This document shows positions 39,405 through 48,396 of a stretch of 58,747 nucleotides of DNA, piece by piece. A program made the position numbers and the translations under genes. A model generated the notes under the pieces. The model was not told where the DNA came from. It was given only the letters and a program-made list of their open reading frames with translations, and searched no databases. Positions within the stretch are counted from its first letter, which is position 1. The number at the start of each line of letters is the position of its first letter. Source of the DNA: a virus; IMG/VR virus record IMGVR_UViG_3300033148_009015, positions 1-58,747 of that record. The stretch is one strand, 5' to 3'.

Positions 39405-41380
39405 AGAACCTGCCGGCAAATCTCGTTCTGGAGAAGCACAAAGTGGCCACGTCGAGCGCGTGGCTGGTGCTGCTGCGCATCGAGTTGACCAATGGCACCA
39501 AGTTCCGCCTAGCGCGCAACAACGAGGACGTGGTGCTCAGGCGCGGCACGTTCGCGGCAGACCCGACGCTTTTCCTCAAGCTCAACGACAACGCCAGCAG
39601 CGCCACCGTGGCGGACTCGTCCGGCAACGGCAACGACGGGACCGCCCAGCGCTCGACCTCGGCGATGGCGACGCCGGGCAAGATTTCCTCGGCACTGTAC
39701 TTCGACGGCGACACCGACTACGTGACGGTTCCAACGTCCGCGACCCTCGGCGCCGACTTCTTCAAGGGCGACGAGTGGACCATCGCATTCTGGATGAAGG
39801 CGGACCTCTCCGGCGATGCGGACCAGGACATCTTCAGCGGCACCACGTACAATCCGCGAATCCTGCTCAACAGCGCCTATGGTGACCTATTGTTCGGTGC
39901 GTATGTCTCGTCCAGTTATGTCACGCTGCTCGGTGCCAGCGGCGCGATTTCTGACACCAACTGGCACCACGTGGTCATAACGGCCGACCCGGACAACTAT
40001 ACGATGTACATCGACGGCGTCCAGGCTGCGCAGGAGGCCTACCAGCAAATCGATGGCGGGGCCACGTCCTACCGGCTCGGCGATTCGGGTTGGGGCGGCG
40101 GCTCGATACGAGCATACAAGGGCGCGCTGGACTGCCTGCTCGTGTTCGACCGGACGCTTACGCGCGCCGACATAGACTACCTATATAACGCCGGTCGCGG
40201 CACCGAGACGCTGAGCCTGATAAGCGACGATGACTACTCGGACGCCGAGTGCGTCGGGCACTGGAAGCTCAACGACAACGCCGCCAGCACGACGGTATCC
40301 GACAGCTCCGGCAACTCCAATAACGGCACGGCCCAGCAGAACACCGCGAACATGAGCCAGCACGGCAAGCTGCACCGGGCACTGTACTTCGACGGGGCCT
40401 CGGACTACGTCGCCATTCCGACGAGCACGAGCCTGCCGGCGACGCTGTTTGGCGGCACGAACTGGACAGTGGCCCTCTGGCTCAAGCCGGACCTGGCCGG
40501 GGACGACGACCAGGACATATTCGCCACGACGACCTACCTGCCGCGGCTACGGCTCGAGAAGAACACCGGCAATATCACATTCTCCGGCTTTATCGGCGGC
40601 GCGCACACGAACCTTCTGACCGCCAGCGGCGCCGTAGCGGACGGCAACTGGCACCACGTGGTCGTCACGTCCGACGGCAGCTACTACCGCATGTACGTGG
40701 ACGGCGCCGAGGCCGACTCGACGCCCTATGTGCAGCTCGACTCCTCGGGCGCGACCGAATATCGCCTGGGCGATGCCGGCTTTGGCGGCGGCTCGGTCCG
40801 CGCCTACAGGGGGCTGCTGGACGACGTGCGAATCTTCACGCGCGCGTGGTCCGCCGCCGAGGTCTCCCACTACTACAACGGCGGCGACGGCACCGAGAGT
40901 CTGGGAATCCCGTACATCGCGTTCAACTTCGAGCTCGACCCGATGCGCAGCAGCGGCCGCGACGAGCTGCCCACCCTCGAGCTGCGCGTGGCCAATGTCA
41001 CGCGCCTGCTCGAGTCTGACCTGCAGGCGCTCGACGGCGGACTCGGCTCGACGGTGAACATTCTCGTGGTCAACTCGGACCTGCTCTACGAGGACTACAG
41101 CGAACTCGACATGGAGTTCGAGGTGCTCGCGTGCGACAGCACCGCCAAGTGGATTGTCTTCACGCTGGGCGCGCCGAGCCCGCTGCGCCAGCGGTTCCCG
41201 CGCGACACGTTTCTCGCCCTGCACTGCCGGTACGTGGCGAACTTCAAGGGCGCGGAGTGCGGCTACAGCGGCGCCGAGACCAGCTGCGACGGCACGCTGG
41301 CCACATGCAGAGAGTACGGCAACTCGGAGCGCTTCGGCGGATTCCCAGGAATGAGGTCGGGAAGTGTGCGCATCGCATGA
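39401..41380 (+). CDS. gpL-like tail-tip protein with two inserted LamG-like domains (659 aa)
   Basis: The C-terminal 150 residues match lambda gpL: ELPTLELRVANVTRLLESDL, and a four-Cys cluster (HCRY, ECGYSG, SCDG, TCREYGN) that binds a metal or iron-sulfur cluster. Residues about 55-265 and 280-500 are two related LamG/concanavalin-type domains (LKLNDNASSATVADSSGNGNDG and a near-copy), inserted after a short gpL N-terminus. LamG modules bind carbohydrate, so this tail tip may contact host glycans. gpL has no such domains. Translation starts at TTG 39401. Confidence 0.75.
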   Translation: MKNLPANLVLEKHKVATSSAWLVLLRIELTNGTKFRLARNNEDVVLRRGTFAADPTLFLKLNDNASSATVADSSGNGNDGTAQRSTSAMATPGKISSALYFDGDTDYVTVPTSATLGADFFKGDEWTIAFWMKADLSGDADQDIFSGTTYNPRILLNSAYGDLLFGAYVSSSYVTLLGASGAISDTNWHHVVITADPDNYTMYIDGVQAAQEAYQQIDGGATSYRLGDSGWGGGSIRAYKGALDCLLVFDRTLTRADIDYLYNAGRGTETLSLISDDDYSDAECVGHWKLNDNAASTTVSDSSGNSNNGTAQQNTANMSQHGKLHRALYFDGASDYVAIPTSTSLPATLFGGTNWTVALWLKPDLAGDDDQDIFATTTYLPRLRLEKNTGNITFSGFIGGAHTNLLTASGAVADGNWHHVVVTSDGSYYRMYVDGAEADSTPYVQLDSSGATEYRLGDAGFGGGSVRAYRGLLDDVRIFTRAWSAAEVSHYYNGGDGTESLGIPYIAFNFELDPMRSSGRDELPTLELRVANVTRLLESDLQALDGGLGSTVNILVVNSDLLYEDYSELDMEFEVLACDSTAKWIVFTLGAPSPLRQRFPRDTFLALHCRYVANFKGAECGYSGAETSCDGTLATCREYGNSERFGGFPGMRSGSVRIA

Positions 41381-41381
41381 T

Positions 41382-41780
41382 ATGGTGGACTACAGCGACC
41401 TGATGGACAAGCCGTTCCGGCTGGGCGCCCGGGGCCCGGACGCCTACGACTGCTGGGGCCTGTGCCTCGAGGTGGGCAGGCGCGCAGGCATCGAGTACCC
41501 GGCGGTCTTCACGCCGCCGAGCACGGCCGAGCAGAGCGCCGCCATCGCAAGGACCAGGGACGCCGAGTTCGAGCCAATCGAGCGCCCGGAGCCCTGGTGC
41601 ATAGCGGCGTTCTATGCGACGCCGCCATTCGTGGACCACTGCGGCATCGTGCTGCCGGACAGGCGCCGGTTCCTGCACATCACGGCGGGCGGGCGCGTGC
41701 GGCGCAGCCGCCTCGACTCGCAGTGGGCGACGCAGCGGCTCGCCGGCTTCTATCGGCTACGGGGGGACGCATGCAGATAG
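41382..41780 (+). CDS. gpK-like NlpC/P60 tail peptidase (132 aa)
   Basis: The catalytic Cys lies in AYDCWGLCLEVGRRAG, and the His in VDHCGIVLP. It cuts peptidoglycan stem peptides during DNA entry or helps tail-tip assembly, as in lambda gpK. Start choice is uncertain: a GTG at 41364 is possible, but ATG 41382 leaves the conserved region intact. It lacks the N-terminal Mov34/JAB domain of lambda gpK, so only the C-terminal half is present. Confidence 0.8.
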   Translation: MVDYSDLMDKPFRLGARGPDAYDCWGLCLEVGRRAGIEYPAVFTPPSTAEQSAAIARTRDAEFEPIERPEPWCIAAFYATPPFVDHCGIVLPDRRRFLHITAGGRVRRSRLDSQWATQRLAGFYRLRGDACR

Positions 41781-44700
41781 TGACCGTGGCCAACCCGTTC
41801 GAGCGCCGCGTCCGCGACGTGCGGACCGTGCAATACAAGGGCCAATCGCTCCTCGAGCTGCTGGACGAGCACTTCGCCCAGGTCGAGGAGCAGGCCGGCC
41901 TACACTTGCCGCGCGAGGGACTGTACGAGAGGATAGCATTGAGCGTGAACGGGCTCGTCGTCCCCCGCGCGTTCTGGGCGTCCACGCGCCCGCGCGAGGG
42001 CGACTGCGTCGTCATCATGCCGGTCGTCGGCAAAAAGAGCGAGACCAAGCAAATCCTGAACGCCGTGGCGATGATAGCCGCGATGGTCGTCGTCGGCCCG
42101 GCGGCGCCCGGCATGATAGAGGCGTTCGGCCGCATCGGCGCGTTCGTCCTCGGCACGGCGGCGGTCGTGGGCACCGGCGTGCTGCTCCAGTCGCTCACGC
42201 CCAGCCCGAAGCTCCGCAGCGCCGAGCCGGACTGGGACGCCTCGCCGACATACGGCTGGAGCCCGGCCACGGCGCAGCGCCAGGGTCTTGCCATTCCGCG
42301 CTTCTACGGGCGCAACAAGCTCTACGGCAACGTCGTGGCCGTGCACACCGAGGTGGACGGCTCGGACGACACGAAGCAGCGGCTCAAGATGCTCGTGGCC
42401 CTCGGCGAGGGGCCGGTCGAGGGCGTCGTCGCCGGCAGCATCAAGATAAACGGCCAGCCGGCGGCGAACTTCTCCGACGTTACGACCGAGGAGCGGCGCG
42501 GCACGCTGAACCAGACGGCGGTCTCGTTCTTCGACGAGACCAAGCCGGAGTACCGCCCGAACCGCGTCGTCACGAACACCGGCGGCTCCGTGACATATAC
42601 GACGCCCGATGATGACTTCGACGACCTGGAGATAGAGCTGGGCTTCACGCGCGGCCTGTACTATGCCAACGACCAGGGCGGCCTCTCGTCGCATTCGGTC
42701 GGCGTCAAGATAGAGCTCAGCGTGCACGAAGCCGACAGCTGGAGCACGCTGGTCGAGACGACCATCTCGGACGCTACCAACGCGCCGAAGCGGGCCAGCT
42801 ACCGCACAGGCACGTCGTATCCGGGCGGGAGCTCGCCGACCGTCACGCGGGGCAGCAAGTACGACATCCGCATCACGAAGACGACCAGCGACCAGAGCAG
42901 CGCCCGGTACGCCGACGAGCTGCGGCTGCTGGCCGTGCGCGAGGTGCTGGACGACGACTTCGCATATCCCGGCATCGCCCTGCTGGGCGTCTCGGCGCTT
43001 GCGACCGACCAGCTGTCCGGCTCGGTTACCGTCTCGTGCGTGCAGGACGGCCGCATCGTCAACACCTACGACGGCTCATCCTGGACGCTCCAGCACAGCG
43101 ATAACCCGGCCTGGGTTCTCTGGGACATCCTGACCCGGCCGGTCATCAGCGGCGACGGCAGCACCGGCTCGCCCTACGCAATCGAGCGGTACGACGGCAT
43201 ACCCCCCTCGCGGCTCGACTCGGCGGCGTTCTACGAGCTCGCCCAGTTCTGCGACCAGCTCGTGGACAACGGCAAGGGCGGCACGGAGAAGCGAATCACC
43301 TTCAATGGCGGCTGGGACGCCGGGACGACCGTGTGGCGCGCCGCGATGGACGTTTGCGCCGTCGCCCGCTGCTCGCTCGTCTGGAACGGGGCGAACCTCA
43401 CGGTCGCCATCGACAAGGCCGACACACCGGCCCAGATGTTCACCGTGGCCGACATAATCCAGGACTCCTACCGGCAGATGTATATGCCGCAATCGGAGCT
43501 CGCCTCCGAGATAGAGGTGCACTACAGGGACGCCGACCAGGACTACGAGCGGATCCCCTTCTCCGTCGTGGAGCCCGCCATCCCCTCGACAGCCTCCCGC
43601 ATCACGCTCGACCTGGTCGGCGTCACCAAGCAGTCCGAGGCGTGGCGCGCCGCCATGCACCGACTGGCGAAGAACCGCTACCTCAAGAGCACCGTCCAGA
43701 TAGACGCCGACATCGACGCAATCGCGTGCACCGTCGGCGACGTGGTGTACCTCCAGCACGACGTGCCCGAATGGGGCCAGGCGGCGCGCGTCGCCTCGGC
43801 GCCGGACGCAATGACCATCATCGCCGACAAGGACCTGACCTACGAGCCCGGCCAGAGCTATGAGGTCATGCTCCGCAAGCAGGACGGCGCGCTCAACCAG
43901 CGTAGCGTATCGAATCTCTACAGCGAGATAACCGGCGTGGATACGTCGGCCAGGACGTTCAGCATCGCCGGCGACTACTCGGCGCACTACAGGGACGGCG
44001 ACTCGATTCGCGTTGCGAACAGCACCGGCAACGACGGCACCTACACGGTGAGCGGCAACGCCACCGCCGCAACCGGCGAGACGGTCATAACGGTCGTCGA
44101 GGACATACCCGACTCGACGGCGGACGGCGGGCTGTTCAACCAGCGCCGTGTGGTGGTGACATTGCCCTTCACAGACGCCGACGGGCTCGCCGAGGCCGCC
44201 GCCGAGGACGACATGTTCTATTTCGGGCGGCAGAATATCGACCTCAAGAAGTACCGCGTGCTGCACCTGGCCCGCAGCAGCGAGCAGCGCGTCTCGCTGA
44301 CGCTCATCGAGTACAATGAGAACGTATACGGGCCGGACGGCCAGACGCCGACGATTCCCGTGGCGGACTACAGCCCGCCCGACTCGGACCTGACGGTGCT
44401 CGGCAGGCCCCGGAGCTTCGGCGAGCTGCGCGACCTGGTGCCGTTCAGCACCGTCGCCGGGCCGAAGATAGACGTGCCCCTGACGACGAACCTCGCCTGG
44501 TCCGGCTCGACGGCCGGCTCGGTCTACTGGAGTGCCGCCGACGGGACCAACCCGATTCTATTGCGCTACAAGGGTACGACGTACGAAATCACGCCCGGCA
44601 ACACGGCGAATGCCTACGTCTACTGGGACCTGGCCAGCCCGACGGCGTTCCAGAGCACGAACTCGCTGTCGTCCATCGACGCCAGTGCCGACCAGTGGAT

Positions 44701-45406
44701 TGTGTGCTACAACGACGGCGGGACCCCGAAGATCACAGCCCCGTTCCCGGTCATTAGCGGCGGCATCATCGAGGCCAATACCATCCTGGCCTCGCACATC
44801 AACGTCGCGTCGCTGTCGGCCATCTCGGCGGCGCTCGGGACGATAACCAGCGGCTCGATAACGCTGAGCCTCGGCGGCGATACGCGCCTGCGGCTCGACA
44901 GCAACGGACTGTACGTGAGCGACGACGCCGGGAGCAACTGGACCGAGGTCATCAAGAACGAAAGCGGCAGTGTAAAGATGTTCGCCGACGTGCTCAAAGC
45001 CGGCGAAATAGTCACCGAGAAGCTCGCGGACCTGGGAGTGACCACCGGCAAATTGGCCAATAATGCAGCCACATATACCGCCACATACTGGGCTTCTGGG
45101 TCAACGTCGCTGGGAACAGGCTATTCAACGATAGCGTCGGCAACTATTAGTGCAACCAACAAAACAGTTTTCATCCATGTCTCGTGTCGCATAACTACGG
45201 CTGCTGCGAGCATTCAGCTTTCCGGCGGTGGGTTGGGCACAGTGGAATGGCAAATGATTTCTGCAGGCCAGTTTTCGGCGGTAATTGGCGATACATCGCC
45301 TGGTTCGGGGAATGTAACGTACTACCTGAAGGCTATGCGGGCTAATCCGACGTTTGCGTGTGAGGCGGAGCGGCGTGCGATGTTGATTACTGAGTTTCGC
45401 AAATAA
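41771..45406 (+). CDS. gpJ-like central tail fibre / host specificity protein (1211 aa)
   Basis: Residues 1-120 resemble gpI/gpJ start elements (hydrophobic AVAMIAAMVVVGPAA). The central part follows the gpJ plan (TYGWSPATAQRQGLAIPRFYG, then LALGEGPVEGVV; AWVLWDILTR and ITFNGGWDAGTTVWRAAMDVC). The C-terminal 400 residues are beta-rich receptor-binding fibre. It is close in length to lambda gpJ (1132 aa). No separate gpI gene is present, and the first 120 residues may replace it. ATG 41771 follows GGGGGGACGC. The last 110 residues are AT-richer than the rest, like a transferred receptor-binding tip. Confidence 0.85.
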   Translation: MQIVTVANPFERRVRDVRTVQYKGQSLLELLDEHFAQVEEQAGLHLPREGLYERIALSVNGLVVPRAFWASTRPREGDCVVIMPVVGKKSETKQILNAVAMIAAMVVVGPAAPGMIEAFGRIGAFVLGTAAVVGTGVLLQSLTPSPKLRSAEPDWDASPTYGWSPATAQRQGLAIPRFYGRNKLYGNVVAVHTEVDGSDDTKQRLKMLVALGEGPVEGVVAGSIKINGQPAANFSDVTTEERRGTLNQTAVSFFDETKPEYRPNRVVTNTGGSVTYTTPDDDFDDLEIELGFTRGLYYANDQGGLSSHSVGVKIELSVHEADSWSTLVETTISDATNAPKRASYRTGTSYPGGSSPTVTRGSKYDIRITKTTSDQSSARYADELRLLAVREVLDDDFAYPGIALLGVSALATDQLSGSVTVSCVQDGRIVNTYDGSSWTLQHSDNPAWVLWDILTRPVISGDGSTGSPYAIERYDGIPPSRLDSAAFYELAQFCDQLVDNGKGGTEKRITFNGGWDAGTTVWRAAMDVCAVARCSLVWNGANLTVAIDKADTPAQMFTVADIIQDSYRQMYMPQSELASEIEVHYRDADQDYERIPFSVVEPAIPSTASRITLDLVGVTKQSEAWRAAMHRLAKNRYLKSTVQIDADIDAIACTVGDVVYLQHDVPEWGQAARVASAPDAMTIIADKDLTYEPGQSYEVMLRKQDGALNQRSVSNLYSEITGVDTSARTFSIAGDYSAHYRDGDSIRVANSTGNDGTYTVSGNATAATGETVITVVEDIPDSTADGGLFNQRRVVVTLPFTDADGLAEAAAEDDMFYFGRQNIDLKKYRVLHLARSSEQRVSLTLIEYNENVYGPDGQTPTIPVADYSPPDSDLTVLGRPRSFGELRDLVPFSTVAGPKIDVPLTTNLAWSGSTAGSVYWSAADGTNPILLRYKGTTYEITPGNTANAYVYWDLASPTAFQSTNSLSSIDASADQWIVCYNDGGTPKITAPFPVISGGIIEANTILASHINVASLSAISAALGTITSGSITLSLGGDTRLRLDSNGLYVSDDAGSNWTEVIKNESGSVKMFADVLKAGEIVTEKLADLGVTTGKLANNAATYTATYWASGSTSLGTGYSTIASATISATNKTVFIHVSCRITTAAASIQLSGGGLGTVEWQMISAGQFSAVIGDTSPGSGNVTYYLKAMRANPTFACEAERRAMLITEFRK

Positions 45407-45415
45407 GTTCAAGAA

Positions 45416-45676
45416 ATGATGGACACGAGAATGCGCATCATAGCCGCGCTGGCGCTGGCCCTTGCGGCCACGTTGGCGGCGATTGCCCTGAACCGAGGTG
45501 GTGGGGCGCCCGCTGCCGCCGAGCGGCGCTACGCGCTGGTGCGCGACGCCGACGGTTCAGCTGTCGTCGTGGACCTCCAAAGTGCCACGAGCCGGGTGGT
45601 GCGTCGGCAGTATTCGGACAAGCCGCTGGTGCTCGCCGAAGACCAGTGGAGCGCAGGCCATGGCTGGAGCAGATAA
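45416..45676 (+). CDS. Small membrane or secreted protein (86 aa)
   Basis: The N-terminal 25 residues form a hydrophobic Ala/Leu segment (MRIIAALALALAATLAAIA) like a signal or anchor, followed by a small soluble domain. It is first in the late cassette, overlapping the next gene by 17 bases. SD before ATG 45416 is weak. Function unknown. Confidence 0.5.
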   Translation: MMDTRMRIIAALALALAATLAAIALNRGGGAPAAAERRYALVRDADGSAVVVDLQSATSRVVRRQYSDKPLVLAEDQWSAGHGWSR

Positions 45677-46259
45677 GGAAATCTACGTCGTCGGCTGCGG
45701 GCCGTCGCTGAGGGACTTCGACTGGCGGGTTCTCGCCGGCAGGACCACGATTGCTGTCAACGGCGCCTTGCGCGACGTGCCCGGGCCGAGCTTCTTCATT
45801 ACCGGCGACAGTGGCTTCGCGGTCTCGGCCGCACAGAACGACTTCTGGGGCGTTGAGACGCGCAAGGTGCTCGTCATGCGCGAGGACCACCGCTATTGGC
45901 CGCGCGTCCGGCCGTACGCGCCCAAGTACGACCATCGAATCAGGCCGGCGCGGTTCGACGGCGAAATCGGACTGAGCGAGGCGGACTTCGCCACCGGGCG
46001 CAACAGCGGCTTCTGCGGAATGCAGTACGCCGCCATTCTCGGCGCGCGCGTGATACATCTGTTGGGCATGGACTTCGCCGACGGAGGCAGCCCGTCGCTC
46101 AACTATCACGGCCGTTACCGCTCCAACGGCTCGCGCTGGATCGAGTTCTTCGACAACTTCATCGTCGGCATTCATCGGCTCCAGCGCTGCGGCGTCCGCG
46201 TCGTCAACCACAGCCCGATAAGCAGGCTCAACGAAATCCTGGAGTGCGAGGAAATCTAA
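45660..46259 (+). CDS. DUF115/GT42-like protein, paralog of 28007-28684 (199 aa)
   Basis: The motif VVGCGPSLRDFDWRVLAGRTTIAVNGAL (9-36) and the central GFCGMQYAAILGARVIHLLGMDFADGG follow the same plan as the gene at 28007. This family includes sialyltransferase-like and pterin kinase-like enzymes, so a nucleotide-sugar role is plausible in this context. ATG 45660 follows GGAG spaced 8. Confidence 0.6.
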   Translation: MAGADKEIYVVGCGPSLRDFDWRVLAGRTTIAVNGALRDVPGPSFFITGDSGFAVSAAQNDFWGVETRKVLVMREDHRYWPRVRPYAPKYDHRIRPARFDGEIGLSEADFATGRNSGFCGMQYAAILGARVIHLLGMDFADGGSPSLNYHGRYRSNGSRWIEFFDNFIVGIHRLQRCGVRVVNHSPISRLNEILECEEI

Positions 46260-46865
46260 ATGGCGACGATGCCGATGATAGTGTCGCACTACACCATCGG
46301 GACCGGCTATGAGCAGGAGGTGCGCAACCTGCGCGAGTCGCTGCTCGCGCTGGGACTGGACCACGATATAGAGCCGGTCGCCTCGCTCGGCTCGTGGCGA
46401 GCCAACAGCAACTACTGCGCCGCCCAAGTGCGGAAAATGCTGGACAAATGGTCGCCGCGGCCCGTGCTCCGCGTGGATGCCGACGCGGTGTTCCGCAGCA
46501 GGCCGGACATCTTCGTCTCGCCCGGCTTCGACGGCGTGGACGTTGCCGCGTGCATCTGGGACAACTCGCGCCTGCGGCCGGCCGGGGAGCTGCTCGGCGG
46601 CACGCTGTACTTCGCCAATAGCCCCGCCGCCCGCCGACTCGTGGCCGAGTGGGTAGCCGAGTGCGCACGGAAGCCCACGCGGCGCAACGGCGACCTGCTC
46701 CAGGACATCCTCGGAAGGCACAAGGACGACATCGTCTTCAGGCGGCTGCCGCTCGCCTACTGCAAGATATTCGACCGCATGCCCGGCGACATCGTGCCCG
46801 TCATAGAGCACTTTCAGGCGTCGCGGCGCTTCAAGCGGCAGGTGAACGCAGGGGGAGGCCGCTGA
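46260..46865 (+). CDS. Predicted GT-A glycosyltransferase (201 aa)
   Basis: A small GT-A type domain: an N-terminal strand (PMIVSHYTIGTGYEQEV), a DxD-type RVDADAVFRSRPDIF, and GGTLYFANSPAARRLVAEW in the acceptor half. It probably transfers a sugar from a nucleotide donor. Starts immediately after the previous stop. The donor and acceptor cannot be read from sequence. Confidence 0.65.
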   Translation: MATMPMIVSHYTIGTGYEQEVRNLRESLLALGLDHDIEPVASLGSWRANSNYCAAQVRKMLDKWSPRPVLRVDADAVFRSRPDIFVSPGFDGVDVAACIWDNSRLRPAGELLGGTLYFANSPAARRLVAEWVAECARKPTRRNGDLLQDILGRHKDDIVFRRLPLAYCKIFDRMPGDIVPVIEHFQASRRFKRQVNAGGGR

Positions 46866-47665
46866 TGCATTGGACGTTCATGGCATATCACCGCGCCGAC
46901 GATAACATGCTGGAGACCTGCGTGCACAGCCTGCGCCGCGCGAACGGCCGGGCCGGCATCGTCATAGCCACGGACGGCGTGCCCGAGGGCGTCGAACGCA
47001 GCCTCGCGGAGGAGTGCGGCGTCCGCTGGGTGCACGTGCCCGCCGAGCAGATGCATAGGCGCCGCGCCACGTGCAAGATAGAGGCGCTGCGCGCCTTCGT
47101 CGCCGGGCTGCCGGATGGCGACATCGTCCTGGTCTCGGACGTGGACGTGTACTTCCGGGGCGACCCGTTCGTGCCCGCCTCGTCGAGCCCGGAGATGCAT
47201 CTGGCCGTGACGACGCGCGGATACGACTACCCGTTCCCCATCAATGGCGGGGTCTTCTATCTGAGGCTCGTCCCGCCGACCCGCGCCTGGCTGGACTGGC
47301 ACCTCCAGGAAATCTACCGGCCGGCCTGGCCGCCCTACGTCCAGCACCGCAAGCGGTTCAACCACGAGCGGTACGGCCTGGACTGGTCGGTCGGCCAGGA
47401 CTTTCTGGTGGTTACGTGGCAGCGGCGCGAGGAGCTCCTGAAGGAGCGGGGGCTGCGGGTCGTGGACTTCGGGCCGCGATATAACTACTGCCCGCCTACG
47501 GACGTGCACGGCCCCGCTGCCTTCGATATGGTCTGGGCCGCGCTCGAGGACGGCAGCGACGTAGTCGTCGTGCACCTCAAATCCGGCCTGAAGAAGATGA
47601 TTTACGACAGCCGGTTCCCGCACGCGATAATCCGGCATCCGAAAGGGAGGCTCTCATGGCTTTGA
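46865..47665 (+). CDS. Predicted GT-A glycosyltransferase with DxD (266 aa)
   Basis: VLVSDVDVYFRGDPF supplies the DxD metal motif, and NGGVFYLRLVPPTRAWLDWHLQEI the acceptor-side region typical of GT8/GT77-like enzymes. Next to two other glycosyltransferases and overlapping them by a few bases, it is part of a multi-step glycan assembly. ATG 46865 follows GGGGGAGGCCGCTG, SD spaced about 7. Confidence 0.7.
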   Translation: MHWTFMAYHRADDNMLETCVHSLRRANGRAGIVIATDGVPEGVERSLAEECGVRWVHVPAEQMHRRRATCKIEALRAFVAGLPDGDIVLVSDVDVYFRGDPFVPASSSPEMHLAVTTRGYDYPFPINGGVFYLRLVPPTRAWLDWHLQEIYRPAWPPYVQHRKRFNHERYGLDWSVGQDFLVVTWQRREELLKERGLRVVDFGPRYNYCPPTDVHGPAAFDMVWAALEDGSDVVVVHLKSGLKKMIYDSRFPHAIIRHPKGRLSWL

Positions 47666-48396
47666 AGCGAGCCGTCATCGTCGCCAGCTTCGGCGACAGG
47701 GACCGGCAAATACACGAGACCATAACGAACCTCATGGAGTACTGCGACCTGCCCATCCACCTGGTCACGGACCGCACGAGACAAGCGCCCCGGGACCGGG
47801 TCGTCCAGCGGGTGCTCCAGCCCGGCGAGCTGCGCTGGCGCGAGCACCGGCGCTGGGGGGTGCGCAACGCCAACATCTGGCTGGCCCGCGCAGCGCTCGA
47901 GGCGACGGACTATTCCTCGGTAATGTGCCTGAACGACGACATGCGCATAGTGCACCACGGCTTCCTGGACGGCTTCGCGCTCGCCGAGAAGTTCGGCGTC
48001 TGCGTGCCGTCCAACCCGCGAATCTATGTCCGTTATAACGCCATGGGCGCGGACGCCACGGACGCCGACCTGGAGCGGGCGATGCGGACCGCGCCATACG
48101 CGCCGGCCTGCAACGTGAGCCCGCTATTCGCGTCGCAGCTGCCGGCAGCCAGGACGCTGCTGCAAGCCTATCTGGACGAGCTGGAGACCTGTATGCGCGG
48201 GACCCTGGCGATATGGTTCGCCTCGTGGAGAACGGGCATTACGCCCGTGTACCTGCCGGAGTTCTGGTGCGTCTGCGAGGGCAACGCCAGGCACATCCGC
48301 GACTACCGGAAGAGGCTGCGGGGCAAGACGCACGACATTCCGCCCATGATGCTGCACGTCGGGCAGAAGGGCGTGCGGGAGGTATTCGATGCTTGA
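47656..48396 (+). CDS. Predicted glycosyltransferase (246 aa)
   Basis: The first 30 residues (RAVIVASFGDRDRQIHETITNL) form the first Rossmann strand, and YSSVMCLNDDMRIVHHGFL carries a DD metal motif. FWCVCEGNARHI is Cys-rich near the C-terminus. It fits a GT-A fold enzyme. It overlaps both neighbours. Substrate unknown. Confidence 0.6.
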   Translation: MALKRAVIVASFGDRDRQIHETITNLMEYCDLPIHLVTDRTRQAPRDRVVQRVLQPGELRWREHRRWGVRNANIWLARAALEATDYSSVMCLNDDMRIVHHGFLDGFALAEKFGVCVPSNPRIYVRYNAMGADATDADLERAMRTAPYAPACNVSPLFASQLPAARTLLQAYLDELETCMRGTLAIWFASWRTGITPVYLPEFWCVCEGNARHIRDYRKRLRGKTHDIPPMMLHVGQKGVREVFDA

